A stretch of DNA of 64,000 nucleotides from positions 92,280 to 156,279 of the forward strand of contig PAVO01000030.1 in NCBI GenBank assembly GCA_002713215.1, given 5' to 3'. The notes beneath the pieces were generated by a model that saw only the letters and a program-made list of their open reading frames with translations, had not been told where the DNA came from and searched no databases. Both the position numbers and the translations under genes were made by a program. The DNA comes from Crocinitomicaceae bacterium. Its GTDB lineage: Bacteria; Bacteroidota; Bacteroidia; Flavobacteriales_G; Salibacteraceae. Position 1 is the first letter of the stretch; the number at the start of each line of letters is the position of its first letter. Positions 24,110 through 32,143 of the stretch are shown in pieces.

Positions 24110-25587
24110 CTCTTAAACTTAGTTAATTGCTGTTCCAGTGAGCTGACAATGGCTTTTAACTCCATCATTGCTTCATGGCTTTCGTTGACGTCCAATATTT
24201 GCTCTTTGGATGATTCGTTGAGCTGGTGGGCTGATTGAGCAATATCACTGGATACCGTGGTTTGCTCTTCAGCAGCAGTCGCGACAGAATCGATATTAGA
24301 GTTCAACAGATTGGTGTTATCGTATATCTGGCTCATTGCCTCTGACGCCACACCGGAGGCATCAGCACTCCCTTTAGCGTCAGATAAACACGTTGCCATC
24401 ATTCCGACAGACCTTTTAGAATCTTCAATCAGTGCGGTTGTGATTGCAGTGATATGTTCAGCTTGCTCACTGGTATTCCTAGCCAGAGTTCTCACTTCAT
24501 CTGCAACAACGGCAAATCCTCTGCCGTGTTCGCCCGCTCGGGCAGATTCAATGGCAGCATTTAGCGCCAATAGGTTTGTCTGATCAGATATGCCCATGAT
24601 AGCAGCCATGGTTTTATCAATTTCGGTGCACTTTGACGACAGGTCTTCAATTATTGACGATGCAGACTGTAAGCGATGATAAAGTTGGCCTATATCTTTG
24701 GTAGACTTGTCGATTGTGTCTTTTGCTGTCTGAGTGTTCGATTGATTATCACCAGATAACGAGTTTGCGTCAGCAGCACGATGAGCAACGTCACGAGAGG
24801 TAATGGACATTTGCTCAATGGCAGTGGCAATTCCTTCAATTTGAGAAACATTGCCTTGAACAGAGTGGATTAACTTTTCAGAGACGGTCTCGACTTTCCC
24901 CGATAATAATCCAGCCTGTTTGCTGGTCAGTTTAGCTTCATCGACAATCGACTTAAATGTGGAGATGAGGTTGCGGAAGTTATCCAGTTCCCGAATGCTT
25001 GAATCAATATCTACATTAAGATTAATCGCGCTTTTATCTTCAATGATGGTATCCACTGCATGAGCGAGCGCATAGGCGGACTTTGCTTCACGGTGACTGG
25101 TTGCAGAAACATACATGATCACAGCACCTTCAGCGATAGCGAAACAAGAGTGAATAACCAAAACACCCCAGCTGGCGTGGCCGTCTTCAAATATCCTTAA
25201 CTCAGAGCCGCCCATTTGCAAAATGAAGAATGAGAAATGGTGTATAGCGATCGTGATGACACTGGCCAATACCACTTTCCAATCTCGATAAAAGCCGAGG
25301 AAGGCAAGCGTGGCAAATACTTCGAAATGAAGTTCTGTCATGCCTGCCGTCATTTGGATATGCAATGCTGTGAAAAGCTGTGTGGCAATACCAACGGTAA
25401 TGCGGGTTAATTGTGAACCTGGTTTTATAAAGATCATGGCCATTGGAACACTCATGATGAGTAAGCTACCTACTATGGCCTGAATGTGTAATCCAGTGAA
25501 AAATGCAATAATGAGCGAAACAACAAACTGTGTTAGCAATACGCCAATAAACACTTTGTTCGCCTGGGATATCCATGGGTAATTCAT
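24106..25587 (-). CDS. Methyl-accepting chemotaxis protein
   Basis: The 493-aa protein has an N-terminal block of about six hydrophobic helices (residues 10-165, including [13 protein letters not shown] and YRDWK) in place of a periplasmic sensor. A HAMP-like/linker region follows, then a full cytoplasmic signalling domain with the conserved hairpin tip ([20 protein letters not shown] and DEVRTLA). It would feed a host CheA/CheW array, because no che genes are in the window. The ligand is unknown; membrane-embedded sensing is inferred. Its promoter carries the shared palindrome. Confidence 0.9.
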   Translation of the reverse strand: MNYPWISQANKVFIGVLLTQFVVSLIIAFFTGLHIQAIVGSLLIMSVPMAMIFIKPGSQLTRITVGIATQLFTALHIQMTAGMTELHFEVFATLAFLGFYRDWKVVLASVITIAIHHFSFFILQMGGSELRIFEDGHASWGVLVIHSCFAIAEGAVIMYVSATSHREAKSAYALAHAVDTIIEDKSAINLNVDIDSSIRELDNFRNLISTFKSIVDEAKLTSKQAGLLSGKVETVSEKLIHSVQGNVSQIEGIATAIEQMSITSRDVAHRAADANSLSGDNQSNTQTAKDTIDKSTKDIGQLYHRLQSASSIIEDLSSKCTEIDKTMAAIMGISDQTNLLALNAAIESARAGEHGRGFAVVADEVRTLARNTSEQAEHITAITTALIEDSKRSVGMMATCLSDAKGSADASGVASEAMSQIYDNTNLLNSNIDSVATAAEEQTTVSSDIAQSAHQLNESSKEQILDVNESHEAMMELKAIVSSLEQQLTKFKS

Positions 25588-25708
25588 AACGTCTTAATTC
25601 AAAAGCTTTTATTATCTGTGCAGTATCAATGCATGATAATAGTGCCTGTGTGCCTCTTAATTTGATTGGTTGAATTTGGCGCGATATTACCAAACGGTCA
25701 AAAAACTT

Positions 25709-25724
25709 ACAACAATTATGTTGT
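25709..25724 (-). promoter_or_regulatory. Shared palindromic operator / promoter (chemoreceptor)
   Basis: ACAACA-ATTA-TGTTGT; -35 TTGTAA, 17-bp spacer, -10 TAATAT on the minus strand, about 95 bases before the chemoreceptor start. Confidence 0.8.
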
Positions 25725-25753
25725 TTTTGACATTGATGGGATAAGTAAAGAAA

Positions 25754-25806
25754 CCCTTACAGCTTGGAGAACGGAGTGATTGATGGATGTAAACCAAGAG
25801 TAAGGG
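25754..25806. other. Two-helix inverted repeat in the intergenic region
   Basis: CCCTTAC pairs with GTAAGGG and, nested inside with offsets of two and one bases, CTTGG pairs with CCAAG around a 26-base loop. It could be an RNA element or a protein/recombination site. It lacks the GTT-type core of integron attC sites. Confidence 0.4.
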
Positions 25807-25924
25807 CTTTAAGTGGTTTCATCGGTTATTCTAGCAGCTTTCGTTATGTTGGATTAAAAGCAGATATTAAAATTTTACGAATACAAAAAGTTGGCGGCAT
25901 GATACTATTTTGGAAAAGGACTTT

Positions 25925-26452
25925 GTGAATATAGCAATGGATGCAAGCAACACCCCCACATGGAAACACTACCTCTACAATGCATTTCTCTGTGTCGTAT
26001 TAGCAGGATTGATGACACTATTTATCATTGGTACTAATGCTGATATGGAAAATGAGTCCAGCGGACGAGTTGAGTTAATTGGCGAAGTTATGTTTGCTGA
26101 ATCCGTGGCTCAGGCAACGTATATGGCTATGCTTGAAAATGAACAATCAATCATCAATGCGGTGAATACCGGAATGGTACCCCTGGTACCCACGCTGGTA
26201 GAAGCGGGTTTCTTAAAAGACTCTGTTGGTGATACAGGGGCAAAAGTATCCATCAAGGTACAGGATGAAAGTACCGTTCTGATAAAGGTGGATGTTCTCT
26301 CTAATAACTTGTTCCAGTACGGCTTGTGTGAATGGCTCGAAGATCTGGAAAACGATCCTGCCTTCGAAAAAATATTTTCGCACGGCAAAATCGCTCAGTG
26401 TGGCAATGCAGCGTTTGTTTTTAGTAAGCGATATGGCTATGCAGCCGCTTAA
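25925..26452 (+). CDS. Membrane-anchored hypothetical protein (175 aa)
   Basis: One transmembrane helix near the N-terminus (about residues 17-36) and a periplasmic domain with a long amphipathic helix directly after it. The layout resembles type IV pilin-like proteins, but no prepilin peptidase motif is visible. AAGGACTTT before a GTG supports the start at 25925; an ATG four codons later is possible. It overlaps the convergent 26449-26901 gene by four bases. Confidence 0.5.
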   Translation: MNIAMDASNTPTWKHYLYNAFLCVVLAGLMTLFIIGTNADMENESSGRVELIGEVMFAESVAQATYMAMLENEQSIINAVNTGMVPLVPTLVEAGFLKDSVGDTGAKVSIKVQDESTVLIKVDVLSNNLFQYGLCEWLEDLENDPAFEKIFSHGKIAQCGNAAFVFSKRYGYAAA

Positions 26453-26901
26453 TTCAGCATAAAGTTTTCATTGCTATTGTCTTTATAACCGGTGATGGCT
26501 TTTAGTTCTTTGCTTAGCCATTTAATGCGAGCGGCGCCAGCAGTCATATCATCTGTATTTTCAGTCAAAAAGAATTGGTTAGCCAACTGATCATCGGTTA
26601 ACTCGCCTAGTGGCATAGAGGCACGAATTTCGTTATAACGCTCAATGTTAGCTCCTTCTTTCTCTGCGGCCATCTTGACCATGCGAGATAACCAGCGCAG
26701 TCGCTCTTTTGCGGCAGTGAGGAACATTGAGCCGCCAACACTGTGCCCTAGATTGGGCATTTCAAGCGCCAAAGATATGACATGATCGGGCATTTTTCCA
26801 TGCATAATGGCCAGTCGGCCACCAATGTAATAATCGCCGTGTGGATCGGGTTCGCCGTTAAGTGACCATGCATTAAATGGCGTGCTTGAAGTTTCAGACA
26901 T
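26449..26901 (-). CDS. Hypothetical protein with internal repeat (150 aa)
   Basis: Two related helical segments, TAAKERLRWLSRMVK and TAGAARIKWLSKELK, frame an acidic middle, so the protein seems to contain a duplicated unit. The family is not recognised. Its promoter/operator (26960-26975) lies inside the 3' end of the upstream surface-protein gene. Confidence 0.6.
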   Translation of the reverse strand: MSETSSTPFNAWSLNGEPDPHGDYYIGGRLAIMHGKMPDHVISLALEMPNLGHSVGGSMFLTAAKERLRWLSRMVKMAAEKEGANIERYNEIRASMPLGELTDDQLANQFFLTENTDDMTAGAARIKWLSKELKAITGYKDNSNENFMLN

Positions 26902-26932
26902 AATTCTTGCTTCGTATTGAGTTAATATGTGT

Positions 26933-27814
26933 TCATACTACCAAATCAACACCATTAAAACAACACTTTTGTTGTTTTCTGCGGTACAGCAAGGCCCCAG
27001 CTCCCATAAGTAACACTACCGCTGCACCATGAAGTGGGACATTTACGTAATCGCCATCTTCAAACTGAGGTGCGCCAACGTAATCAACATCCTGAACGTT
27101 AGCTATTATCGCGCCGTTAGTAACAAAGCGAGTGTCATCTAGCGTGGCTCCATCACCAAGAATGTAATCTCGGCCGCCAGAAAGAAATGTGCCATTAATA
27201 TCTACGCCACCAATATTGAATTCGCGATACGTCCAGCTTTGTGCAAAGTTAAATATAACGTTATTAGACGTGATCCCGCCCTCAAGCTTTATCGCAGCGC
27301 CAGAGCCCATTTTAGCCTGGCCATAAACATTCACCACCACCCAATCATTTGCTCCGCCAGAGATAGTTAAACTCTCCTGGGAATCAAGCAGTAAGCTATC
27401 GACATTATAAATGTTCTGACTTGCGTCAAAGGTGAGGCTCTCCGTCACATTAGTTCGTGACGCACCGTAATCCAATAGCGAATCACTGAGTTCGGCAATC
27501 ATGGCACCGATACTAGAATCGACACCACATCCCGCCGTCCCTTCCACATTGGCTGAAGGGCTTTGCGAAACATAACCAGAACAGGCATCTCCAGAAATGT
27601 TTACGCCGGCACCGAGTCCAAGGTAATGGGATGCGACTACTGATCCTGATATGTTGGCTTCAGACCCCAATACGATTTGCCCTAATCTTTGACCATGCGA
27701 ACCAGCGACAAATATATTGTCACCTACAAAATCAAAATTAAATGGCTCTGCGTTTGCTGCTTGAGAGAAAATGCCAACGGCAAGAAAGAATGAGGTAAAT
27801 ATACGTTTTTGCAT
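26933..27814 (-). CDS. Choice-of-anchor-A surface protein with PEP-CTERM-like tail
   Basis: The 293-aa secreted protein has a signal peptide (1-22) and a choice-of-anchor-A type beta-rich domain (SGGANDWVVVNVYG and IIFNFAQSW-like strands). It ends in a sorting tail beginning VPLHG with a hydrophobic helix and YRRKQQK. About 14 unusual residues follow the basic cluster because the gene runs through the operator of the next transcript. It probably sits on the cell surface or in the matrix. No sigma-54 site was found upstream, unlike the other three such genes. Confidence 0.75.
   Translation of the reverse strand: MQKRIFTSFFLAVGIFSQAANAEPFNFDFVGDNIFVAGSHGQRLGQIVLGSEANISGSVVASHYLGLGAGVNISGDACSGYVSQSPSANVEGTAGCGVDSSIGAMIAELSDSLLDYGASRTNVTESLTFDASQNIYNVDSLLLDSQESLTISGGANDWVVVNVYGQAKMGSGAAIKLEGGITSNNVIFNFAQSWTYREFNIGGVDINGTFLSGGRDYILGDGATLDDTRFVTNGAIIANVQDVDYVGAPQFEDGDYVNVPLHGAAVVLLMGAGALLYRRKQQKCCFNGVDLVV
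26960..26975 (-). promoter_or_regulatory. Shared palindromic operator / promoter embedded in a CDS end
   Basis: ACAACA-CTTT-TGTTGT; -35 TTGTTT, 17-bp spacer, -10 TAGTAT. It lies within the last 15 codons of the choice-of-anchor-A gene and drives 26449-26901. Confidence 0.8.
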
Positions 27815-28034
27815 ATCCTTATGCGCTCCGTAAATTGTTTAAAATACAGTCCTTTGTTCCGATGTGATGATAGCACAAAATTTGACTACAATAGGCAGTA
27901 AGGTCTAGGAAATGATACAAAGTGATACATCCGTATTATTGACTTATTCCGTTTTTTTGTAGTTTAGTCGAGAATGTTATTGAGTTTGCCAGTTTAATCA
28001 TGGTAAAAAGCGCCCGTAATTCGAGAGGTACAAA

Positions 28035-28490
28035 ATGAGCTCAGAGGTAAATAGGGTTGCCGAGCATTCAAAGCGAATTATGTTGTTGCGTTCCTATGAG
28101 CGGTTAACAGTTAACGAGGACGAGTTCTTAAGCGCTTTTGCTGAAGAGATGAAGTCCCGAGACAAAAAGATAAAAATTATACTAGACAGGATATCTGAAG
28201 AGCGTCAGCGCGCCGTAGTAAGACACAGCTTAGAGCAAGTTATGCTCCTAGCTACTAGCGGCGAAGCACCCGAATCTCTGAAGTCATTAGCACACTGGCA
28301 TGGTCAAGGTGCGATGAATATAACGGAAGACATGTTCATGAGATGGCGCGATGCGTTTTTATTTGTGTTTCGAGATTTTGACCCATATGCGTGCGACTCG
28401 TTAGCCACCCATTGGGGAGATGCTATGTTGAGAGTAATTGAATTCTTTGTAGAGTTCGGCGCATCGAAAGATGAAAGAAAACCCGCATAA
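28035..28490 (+). CDS. Globin-like protein (151 aa)
   Basis: An all-helical protein whose second half matches the F-to-H region of single-domain bacterial globins: LAHWHGQGAMN, where the His would be the proximal ligand, then an ITEDMFMRW helix and a TTHWGDAML-like final helix. The N-terminal helices are shorter than in classical globins. A heme-based gas or redox sensing role is inferred; co-occurrence with a chemoreceptor is suggestive only. GAGAGGTACAAA precedes the ATG. Confidence 0.5.
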   Translation: MSSEVNRVAEHSKRIMLLRSYERLTVNEDEFLSAFAEEMKSRDKKIKIILDRISEERQRAVVRHSLEQVMLLATSGEAPESLKSLAHWHGQGAMNITEDMFMRWRDAFLFVFRDFDPYACDSLATHWGDAMLRVIEFFVEFGASKDERKPA

Positions 28491-28494
28491 AAAA

Positions 28495-28517
28495 AGCCTG
28501 CACGCGCAGGCTTTTTT
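28495..28517 (+). terminator. Rho-independent terminator
   Basis: AGCCTGC / GCAGGCT stem with ACGC loop and a T6 tract, directly after the globin-like gene. Confidence 0.9.
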
Positions 28518-28564
28518 GTTTGTTATACCTGGTTGATACATTTTAGGAACCCTAAACGAAAAAA

Positions 28565-28584
28565 CCCACCTCCGAAGAGGTGGG
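28565..28584 (-). terminator. Rho-independent terminator of the tmRNA gene
   Basis: CCCACCTC / GAGGTGGG stem with a four-base loop followed by TTTTTT on the minus strand. Confidence 0.9.
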
Positions 28585-28635
28585 CTATCAGTCTTTCTGG
28601 TGCTAGGCACTGACGACCCCGCACAAAGCCGGTTA

Positions 28636-28674
28636 TTAAGCGGCTAGACGTGCACCGTAAACATTGTCGTTTGC
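28636..28674 (-). other. tmRNA proteolysis-tag reading frame
   Basis: The resume codon GCA follows AAAATAACT, as in other tmRNAs. The frame encodes ANDNVYGARLAA and ends TAA-TAA. With the charged alanine the tag is AANDNVYGARLAA, ending in the LAA degron recognised by ClpXP. Confidence 0.9.
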
Positions 28675-28761
28675 AGTTATTTTAGGTTTAGCTTTTTACG
28701 GGGCAACTCCCCCCACGTTGTCAGCGCCGCTTCATGATCCTGTCGAAGCCAGTACACCCCC

Positions 28762-28853
28762 ATCATAAAAGCTCTGATAGTTCATAAACAGGAATATTTA
28801 CGTAGATAAGTGTCTTACTGTTCACTTGCCTACAACCTGCTCCAGAACGCTTA
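28762..28853 (-). other. Intervening segment of the permuted tmRNA precursor
   Basis: 92 nt between the CCA end of the acceptor half and the 5' end of the coding half; it would be removed by tRNA-type processing enzymes. Confidence 0.75.
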
Positions 28854-28951
28854 TGGTGGAGGTGAGGGGAGTCGAACCCCTGTCCAAAAACAATTCACAT
28901 TGCGTCATACAACGATATTGAAGTGCTATAATAACACGGCGAAATTAAAAT

Positions 28952-28967
28952 ACAACCTATATGTTGT
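28952..28967 (-). promoter_or_regulatory. Shared palindromic operator over the tmRNA promoter
   Basis: ACAACCTATATGTTGT, one mismatch to the consensus; minus-strand -35 TTGTAT, 16-bp spacer, -10 TATTAT, which places the start near 28921. Confidence 0.75.
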
Positions 28968-29017
28968 AGATATTGTTATTAATTTTATTGATTAAAAATA
29001 AATTGAACACAATCACC

Positions 29018-29033
29018 ACAACATAATTGTTGT
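29018..29033 (+). promoter_or_regulatory. Shared palindromic operator / promoter
   Basis: ACAACA-TAAT-TGTTGT; plus-strand -35 TTGTTT, 17-bp spacer, -10 TATCAT, for the exonuclease gene at 29089. Confidence 0.85.
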
Positions 29034-29088
29034 TTTTATAGATAAAGTTAGGTATCATACAATAAAGATTAGATAACCTGGAAGACAC

Positions 29089-29949
29089 ATGACACAGCAA
29101 GAAAAACCGTTAATCGTACTAGTCGATACGCATAACATCATGTACCGGATGTTTCATACTCGTCCGCCGATGTTCTCAAAAGGCATGCAACAGCGTATTG
29201 AAACGGTAACCGCTGTGTTGTCCTCAATTAAGAGTCTCATCAATGTAACTCCATTGGGAAAAGCCGAGCGCGTTATAGCTGTAGCGGATTCAGGTAAAAA
29301 GAATCATCGTCACTTGCTGTCGCTTGAATACAAAGCGAACCGTGAACCAATGCCTGAAGAACTTGCAACACAGGCCCCGATACTTTACCGAGCACTCCAT
29401 GCATACGGCGTCCCCGTCCTTGTTAAGAAAGACGTAGAAGCTGATGATGGCATTGGTATGCTGGCTGAACACTACGTAAGAAAAGGCTACCGCGTCATGA
29501 TTTATACAACGGACAAAGACATGTTCCAGTTGGTTAATGACGACATCTGCCTGTTTAATCCGCGCCAGAAAAAGCTCTATAAGCATGAGGACGTTGTGGA
29601 GAAGCTGGGAGTCAAACCTGAACAGGTTATCGATTTCCTTGCATTGAAAGGGGATAGTACGGATGGTATTACCGGTATCGATAAGGTGGGTGATGTTAAG
29701 GCTGCTCAATTGCTCAGTGAATATGAAAGCATAGAGGGGCTTGTGCTTGGCGCTCATGAGATAAAAGGAAAACTGGGTGAGAATGTTAGAGCAGGACTGT
29801 CGCGTCTCTTCCTTAACAAGCAATTGACCCGTATCATCAATGATCCTGAACACCTGACGCCGAAAGAAATTCAGTATGTAGAGTGTCACGGCTATATACC
29901 TGAGATGTGTCAGCAGATGAAGAATGAATACGGCCTACCTCTAGGCTGA
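29089..29949 (+). CDS. 5'-3' exonuclease / flap endonuclease (PolA N-domain-like)
   Basis: The 286-aa stand-alone enzyme is of the FEN superfamily, as in phage T4 RNase H, T5 exonuclease and the N-terminal domain of DNA polymerase I. Metal-binding motifs are intact: LVDTHN at residue 11, the YKANR helix, VEADDG near residue 118, TTDKDMFQL, and a helix-hairpin-helix DNA-binding segment GDSTDGITGIDKVGDVKA. It would remove RNA primers and 5' flaps during replication. It is a single-gene transcript from the shared-type promoter to the terminator at 29979. Confidence 0.9.
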   Translation: MTQQEKPLIVLVDTHNIMYRMFHTRPPMFSKGMQQRIETVTAVLSSIKSLINVTPLGKAERVIAVADSGKKNHRHLLSLEYKANREPMPEELATQAPILYRALHAYGVPVLVKKDVEADDGIGMLAEHYVRKGYRVMIYTTDKDMFQLVNDDICLFNPRQKKLYKHEDVVEKLGVKPEQVIDFLALKGDSTDGITGIDKVGDVKAAQLLSEYESIEGLVLGAHEIKGKLGENVRAGLSRLFLNKQLTRIINDPEHLTPKEIQYVECHGYIPEMCQQMKNEYGLPLG

Positions 29950-29978
29950 TAATCGCCACAAGCAGCTAACTCTAAAAG

Positions 29979-29999
29979 CCCGATACCATCGGGTTTTTT
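29979..29999 (+). terminator. Rho-independent terminator
   Basis: CCCGAT / ATCGGG stem with ACC loop and T6 tract, 30 bp after the exonuclease gene. Confidence 0.9.
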
Positions 30000-30048
30000 A
30001 ATGTCTAAAATAAAATGTAAATCAGACAACTTAAAAACTCTTCGAACA

Positions 30049-30077
30049 TTGAAATATAACAACGCAACTGGTATGAT
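30049..30077 (+). promoter_or_regulatory. Sigma-70 promoter without the shared palindrome
   Basis: TTGAAA, a 17-bp spacer and TATGAT: one of the best consensus promoters in the window, placing a start near 30084. Confidence 0.75.
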
Positions 30078-30083
30078 ATCACT

Positions 30084-30275
30084 ATCTCATGGGTCATCGA
30101 CATAAGCGCGGTTGAGTTGTGAGCTGGGGAGTCTGTCCCCGCCGTCGTCCACCAGCAACGCTGGCATGGTGCATACAGGTATACCACTCAAACCGACAAA
30201 ATGCATGATACTTACTTATGCAGTCACCGAGTGTAACGGACGACCACTTAACTAACGACTGCTGGAGTAATTAGC
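30084..30275 (+). ncRNA. Long structured leader or small RNA
   Basis: About 190 nt between the promoter and the ATG of the next gene with no credible ORF. Several local hairpins are present, for example GGGG/CCCC around AGTCTGT, CCAGC/GCTGG around AAC, and TGCAT/ATGCA around a 10-base loop. It is a candidate riboswitch-like or autoregulatory leader; it matches no RNA class I can name. Confidence 0.45.
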
Positions 30276-31154
30276 ATGATCATAGATACTGAAAATCTAA
30301 CTGAAGAAAGTTTCACGAAATTAAAAACTATCGTTCGCGTAGCAGGTCAACATTACTGGGGATCGCCGGCGACAAAAGATAACAAACTGAACGAAGCTGT
30401 GGCGAAAGGTCTGGAGCTTGGCGGTTATAATGTACTGGCTGCCCAGTTATTGGCAAATACTCCCAAGCAAGAAGATGAACAGAGTGCACACTCTCAGCTC
30501 AATTCTACAGGTTTTGTTCGTAATGCTGTCAGAACGCACAAGTGCCCTCACTGCAATGTCAGTTTGGATGTTGAGCATATTGCATGCGCTACCAACAACT
30601 CTTGTAAAATGACATGTAGTGAATGTGAATTAACCCTGTTTGTTACGCATAAAGGTCGTAAGAGCCATGTTTTGGTTGCCTGGATGCCGAATGATATTGA
30701 GTTTGAAGACGAGCAAGCTTTCCTTTCGCGCAATTGCATAGAAGACAAAAAAGGTACGGTGTCTTGGGTACATGACCCTGCATCAACACACCCGTGGTTC
30801 GTTGATTTTACAAATAACCTTGTCTCTACAGGTAAACCAATATTCCTACCTAATGGCGAATTGAATCCAGATGAAATGGTCATGGAGGTTATTCAGCGTG
30901 AACAGGATATCGATACACCTGAGCAAATAGCTGAAGTTAAAGAGATGTATGAAGAGCAGGGTAGGCATTACGTATACCGCTGCCCTAAATCTGGTGTCAC
31001 AATGGACTCTGACAAAGCGCCAACAGAAAATGACGTCATTTTCAGTACCGTCGTTACCGTAGATGGGTTTTCATCTAAAAATGACCCTGCGCCAGTGGCT
31101 AAGCCATTGTTTGGATGGGCCATGACTGAGTGTGGGCTTTACGAACCGAAGTGA
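30276..31154 (+). CDS. Zinc-ribbon-containing hypothetical protein (292 aa)
   Basis: The N-terminal about 60 residues contain an L-x-E-A-V-A helical motif seen in many plasmid-borne proteins. A zinc ribbon follows, with CPHC at about residue 90 and CSEC about 30 residues later. The C-terminal half is acidic and includes a further CP segment. The function is unknown; nucleic-acid or protein binding through the ribbon is likely. GGAG lies before the ATG and the gene follows the long structured leader. Confidence 0.65.
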   Translation: MIIDTENLTEESFTKLKTIVRVAGQHYWGSPATKDNKLNEAVAKGLELGGYNVLAAQLLANTPKQEDEQSAHSQLNSTGFVRNAVRTHKCPHCNVSLDVEHIACATNNSCKMTCSECELTLFVTHKGRKSHVLVAWMPNDIEFEDEQAFLSRNCIEDKKGTVSWVHDPASTHPWFVDFTNNLVSTGKPIFLPNGELNPDEMVMEVIQREQDIDTPEQIAEVKEMYEEQGRHYVYRCPKSGVTMDSDKAPTENDVIFSTVVTVDGFSSKNDPAPVAKPLFGWAMTECGLYEPK

Positions 31155-31175
31155 TACAAGTTAAGCATTAAAGGG

Positions 31176-31199
31176 AAAGCCCGCTACTAAGCGGGCTTT
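31176..31199. terminator. Bidirectional terminator
   Basis: AAAGCCCGC / GCGGGCTTT stem between convergent genes, with A and T tracts on both sides; it overlaps the end of the 31187-31705 gene. Confidence 0.8.
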
Positions 31200-31705
31200 A
31201 TTCCAAAATAACCATAAAAATATTTGAGTGTATACGGATTATAGCTACAAGCTTTTGCGCATCCAGATGGATCTGAATTGAAATCACACCCACACACAAC
31301 AGAATTAGATTCAAAATGGATAATCATAGCAATAAACGTAAAGATGACTAGTGCAGCCCTCGTTATTTGTTTACGAGCATTGGGCCTGCATGTAGACCCT
31401 TGCAATACAATAGCAAAAGCCAACATCGAAAACGTAACGATTAGTGACAGAAGAAAGACATAAAACTGACCGCCAGCAACAATCACACCTATGGAAGTAA
31501 GGCTAAGAAGAGCGACCATCATGATTTTTTTGCCAACATTTGATTGATGGCTCTTCCATGGTAACTCAAGAGTGATCATCAGTGCGCTAGAAACGATAAT
31601 CCATAACAAGCTAAAAAAATAAGTCACTTGCTGAATCAGCCCTTCGGTATAAATGCGACATGAAATCGCGTCATGTAATGCGTCATGTAATTCAGTTCCA
31701 ACCAT
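31187..31705 (-). CDS. Multi-pass membrane protein with Cys-rich loop (172 aa)
   Basis: About four transmembrane helices (residues roughly 27-47, 60-78, 82-102 and 115-133), then a hydrophilic segment with four cysteines (CGCDFNSDPSGCAKAC). Unrecognised. AAGGGGTAGGCT precedes the ATG, 3 bp after the stop of the 31709-32005 gene, so the two form an operon. Confidence 0.6.
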   Translation of the reverse strand: MVGTELHDALHDAISCRIYTEGLIQQVTYFFSLLWIIVSSALMITLELPWKSHQSNVGKKIMMVALLSLTSIGVIVAGGQFYVFLLSLIVTFSMLAFAIVLQGSTCRPNARKQITRAALVIFTFIAMIIHFESNSVVCGCDFNSDPSGCAKACSYNPYTLKYFYGYFGIKPA

Positions 31706-31708
31706 AGC

Positions 31709-32005
31709 CTACCCCTTACTAACGCGAACGGTAACGCGGTTGTTGCGCTTGCTAAAGTGGATTGATGTTCCACGAGGCTTATTCTTCTTTTGGTAATACC
31801 GGTGCTTGTTGCTCTCATAACGCTCACGTAACGTCACCAAGTCCGGATCGTCATAGTCATGCCAATCGCAAACAGGGCGACCATTAGAAACGACAAATGC
31901 CCCGTTGTACCGAGACTGCACACGAATCTGCTTCTTACCAGAGGCTAAAACCCTTACGTCGCCTTCCCATGGCTCACAGTCGCTGTTTTTGTAAAAGATT
32001 TCCAT
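31709..32005 (-). CDS. Small basic hypothetical protein (98 aa)
   Basis: The C-terminal half is strongly basic (Lys, Arg, Asn) and ends in a beta strand pair, which would suit nucleic-acid binding. The ATG at 32005 is preferred because GGAGAAAGAT precedes it. It is the first gene of the operon under the operator at 32061-32076. Confidence 0.6.
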   Translation of the reverse strand: MEIFYKNSDCEPWEGDVRVLASGKKQIRVQSRYNGAFVVSNGRPVCDWHDYDDPDLVTLRERYESNKHRYYQKKNKPRGTSIHFSKRNNRVTVRVSKG

Positions 32006-32060
32006 ATCTTTCTCCATGTCTAATTTGCAAGCAATCATACCATAAAAAATTAAAATAAAT

Positions 32061-32076
32061 ACAACATTTATGTTGT
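32061..32076. promoter_or_regulatory. Shared palindromic operator between divergent genes
   Basis: ACAACA-TTTA-TGTTGT. For the minus gene -35 TTGTAT is followed by TATGAT at a long 19-bp spacing. It may also influence the plus-strand gene at 32144, whose promoter is unclear. Confidence 0.7.
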
Positions 32077-32143
32077 TATTGATGTTTCTTTGACTAGAAT
32101 TAAGATATGATCAATATAACGCAACCAGAAATGGGAAGTTGAT

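Larger units (their letters stand above)
28559..28921 (-). ncRNA. ssrA: Circularly permuted (two-piece) tmRNA
   Basis: Transfer-messenger RNA, which rescues stalled ribosomes and tags the nascent chain. On the minus strand the acceptor half comes first: about 28921-28854, with T arm AGGGG-TTCGACT-CCCCT, acceptor strand CACCTCC, A and CCA. A 92-nt intervening segment follows, then the coding half starting GGGGGTGTACTGGCTTCGAC at 28761. GGGGGTG pairs perfectly with CACCTCC including the G3-U70 identity pair for alanyl-tRNA synthetase. PK1-like sequence with CCCCGTAAAAAGC precedes the tag frame. No second T arm follows the coding half, so this is the permuted type. It ends in a terminator at 28559-28584 and its promoter carries the shared palindrome. 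Confidence 0.9.

Noticed and set aside
25754..25806. Integron attC site
   Set aside because: The outer arms are CCCTTAC/GTAAGGG and not the RYYYAAC/GTTRRRY core, and no integron integrase or cassette array is present.
28559..28921. Reading the tmRNA as a normal one-piece gene
   Set aside because: No T arm or CCA follows the tag frame before the terminator, whereas a T arm, a CCA and the exact complement of the 5' acceptor strand lie upstream.
28810..28995. Plus-strand open frame of 61 codons across the tmRNA acceptor half
   Set aside because: It is antisense to a structured RNA with a perfect T arm and acceptor stem, has no ribosome-binding site, and its product is not protein-like.
30276..31154. 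Classifying the zinc-ribbon protein as a primase or topoisomerase fragment
   Set aside because: Only the CPHC / CSEC ribbon is shared; no catalytic segments of those enzymes are present.
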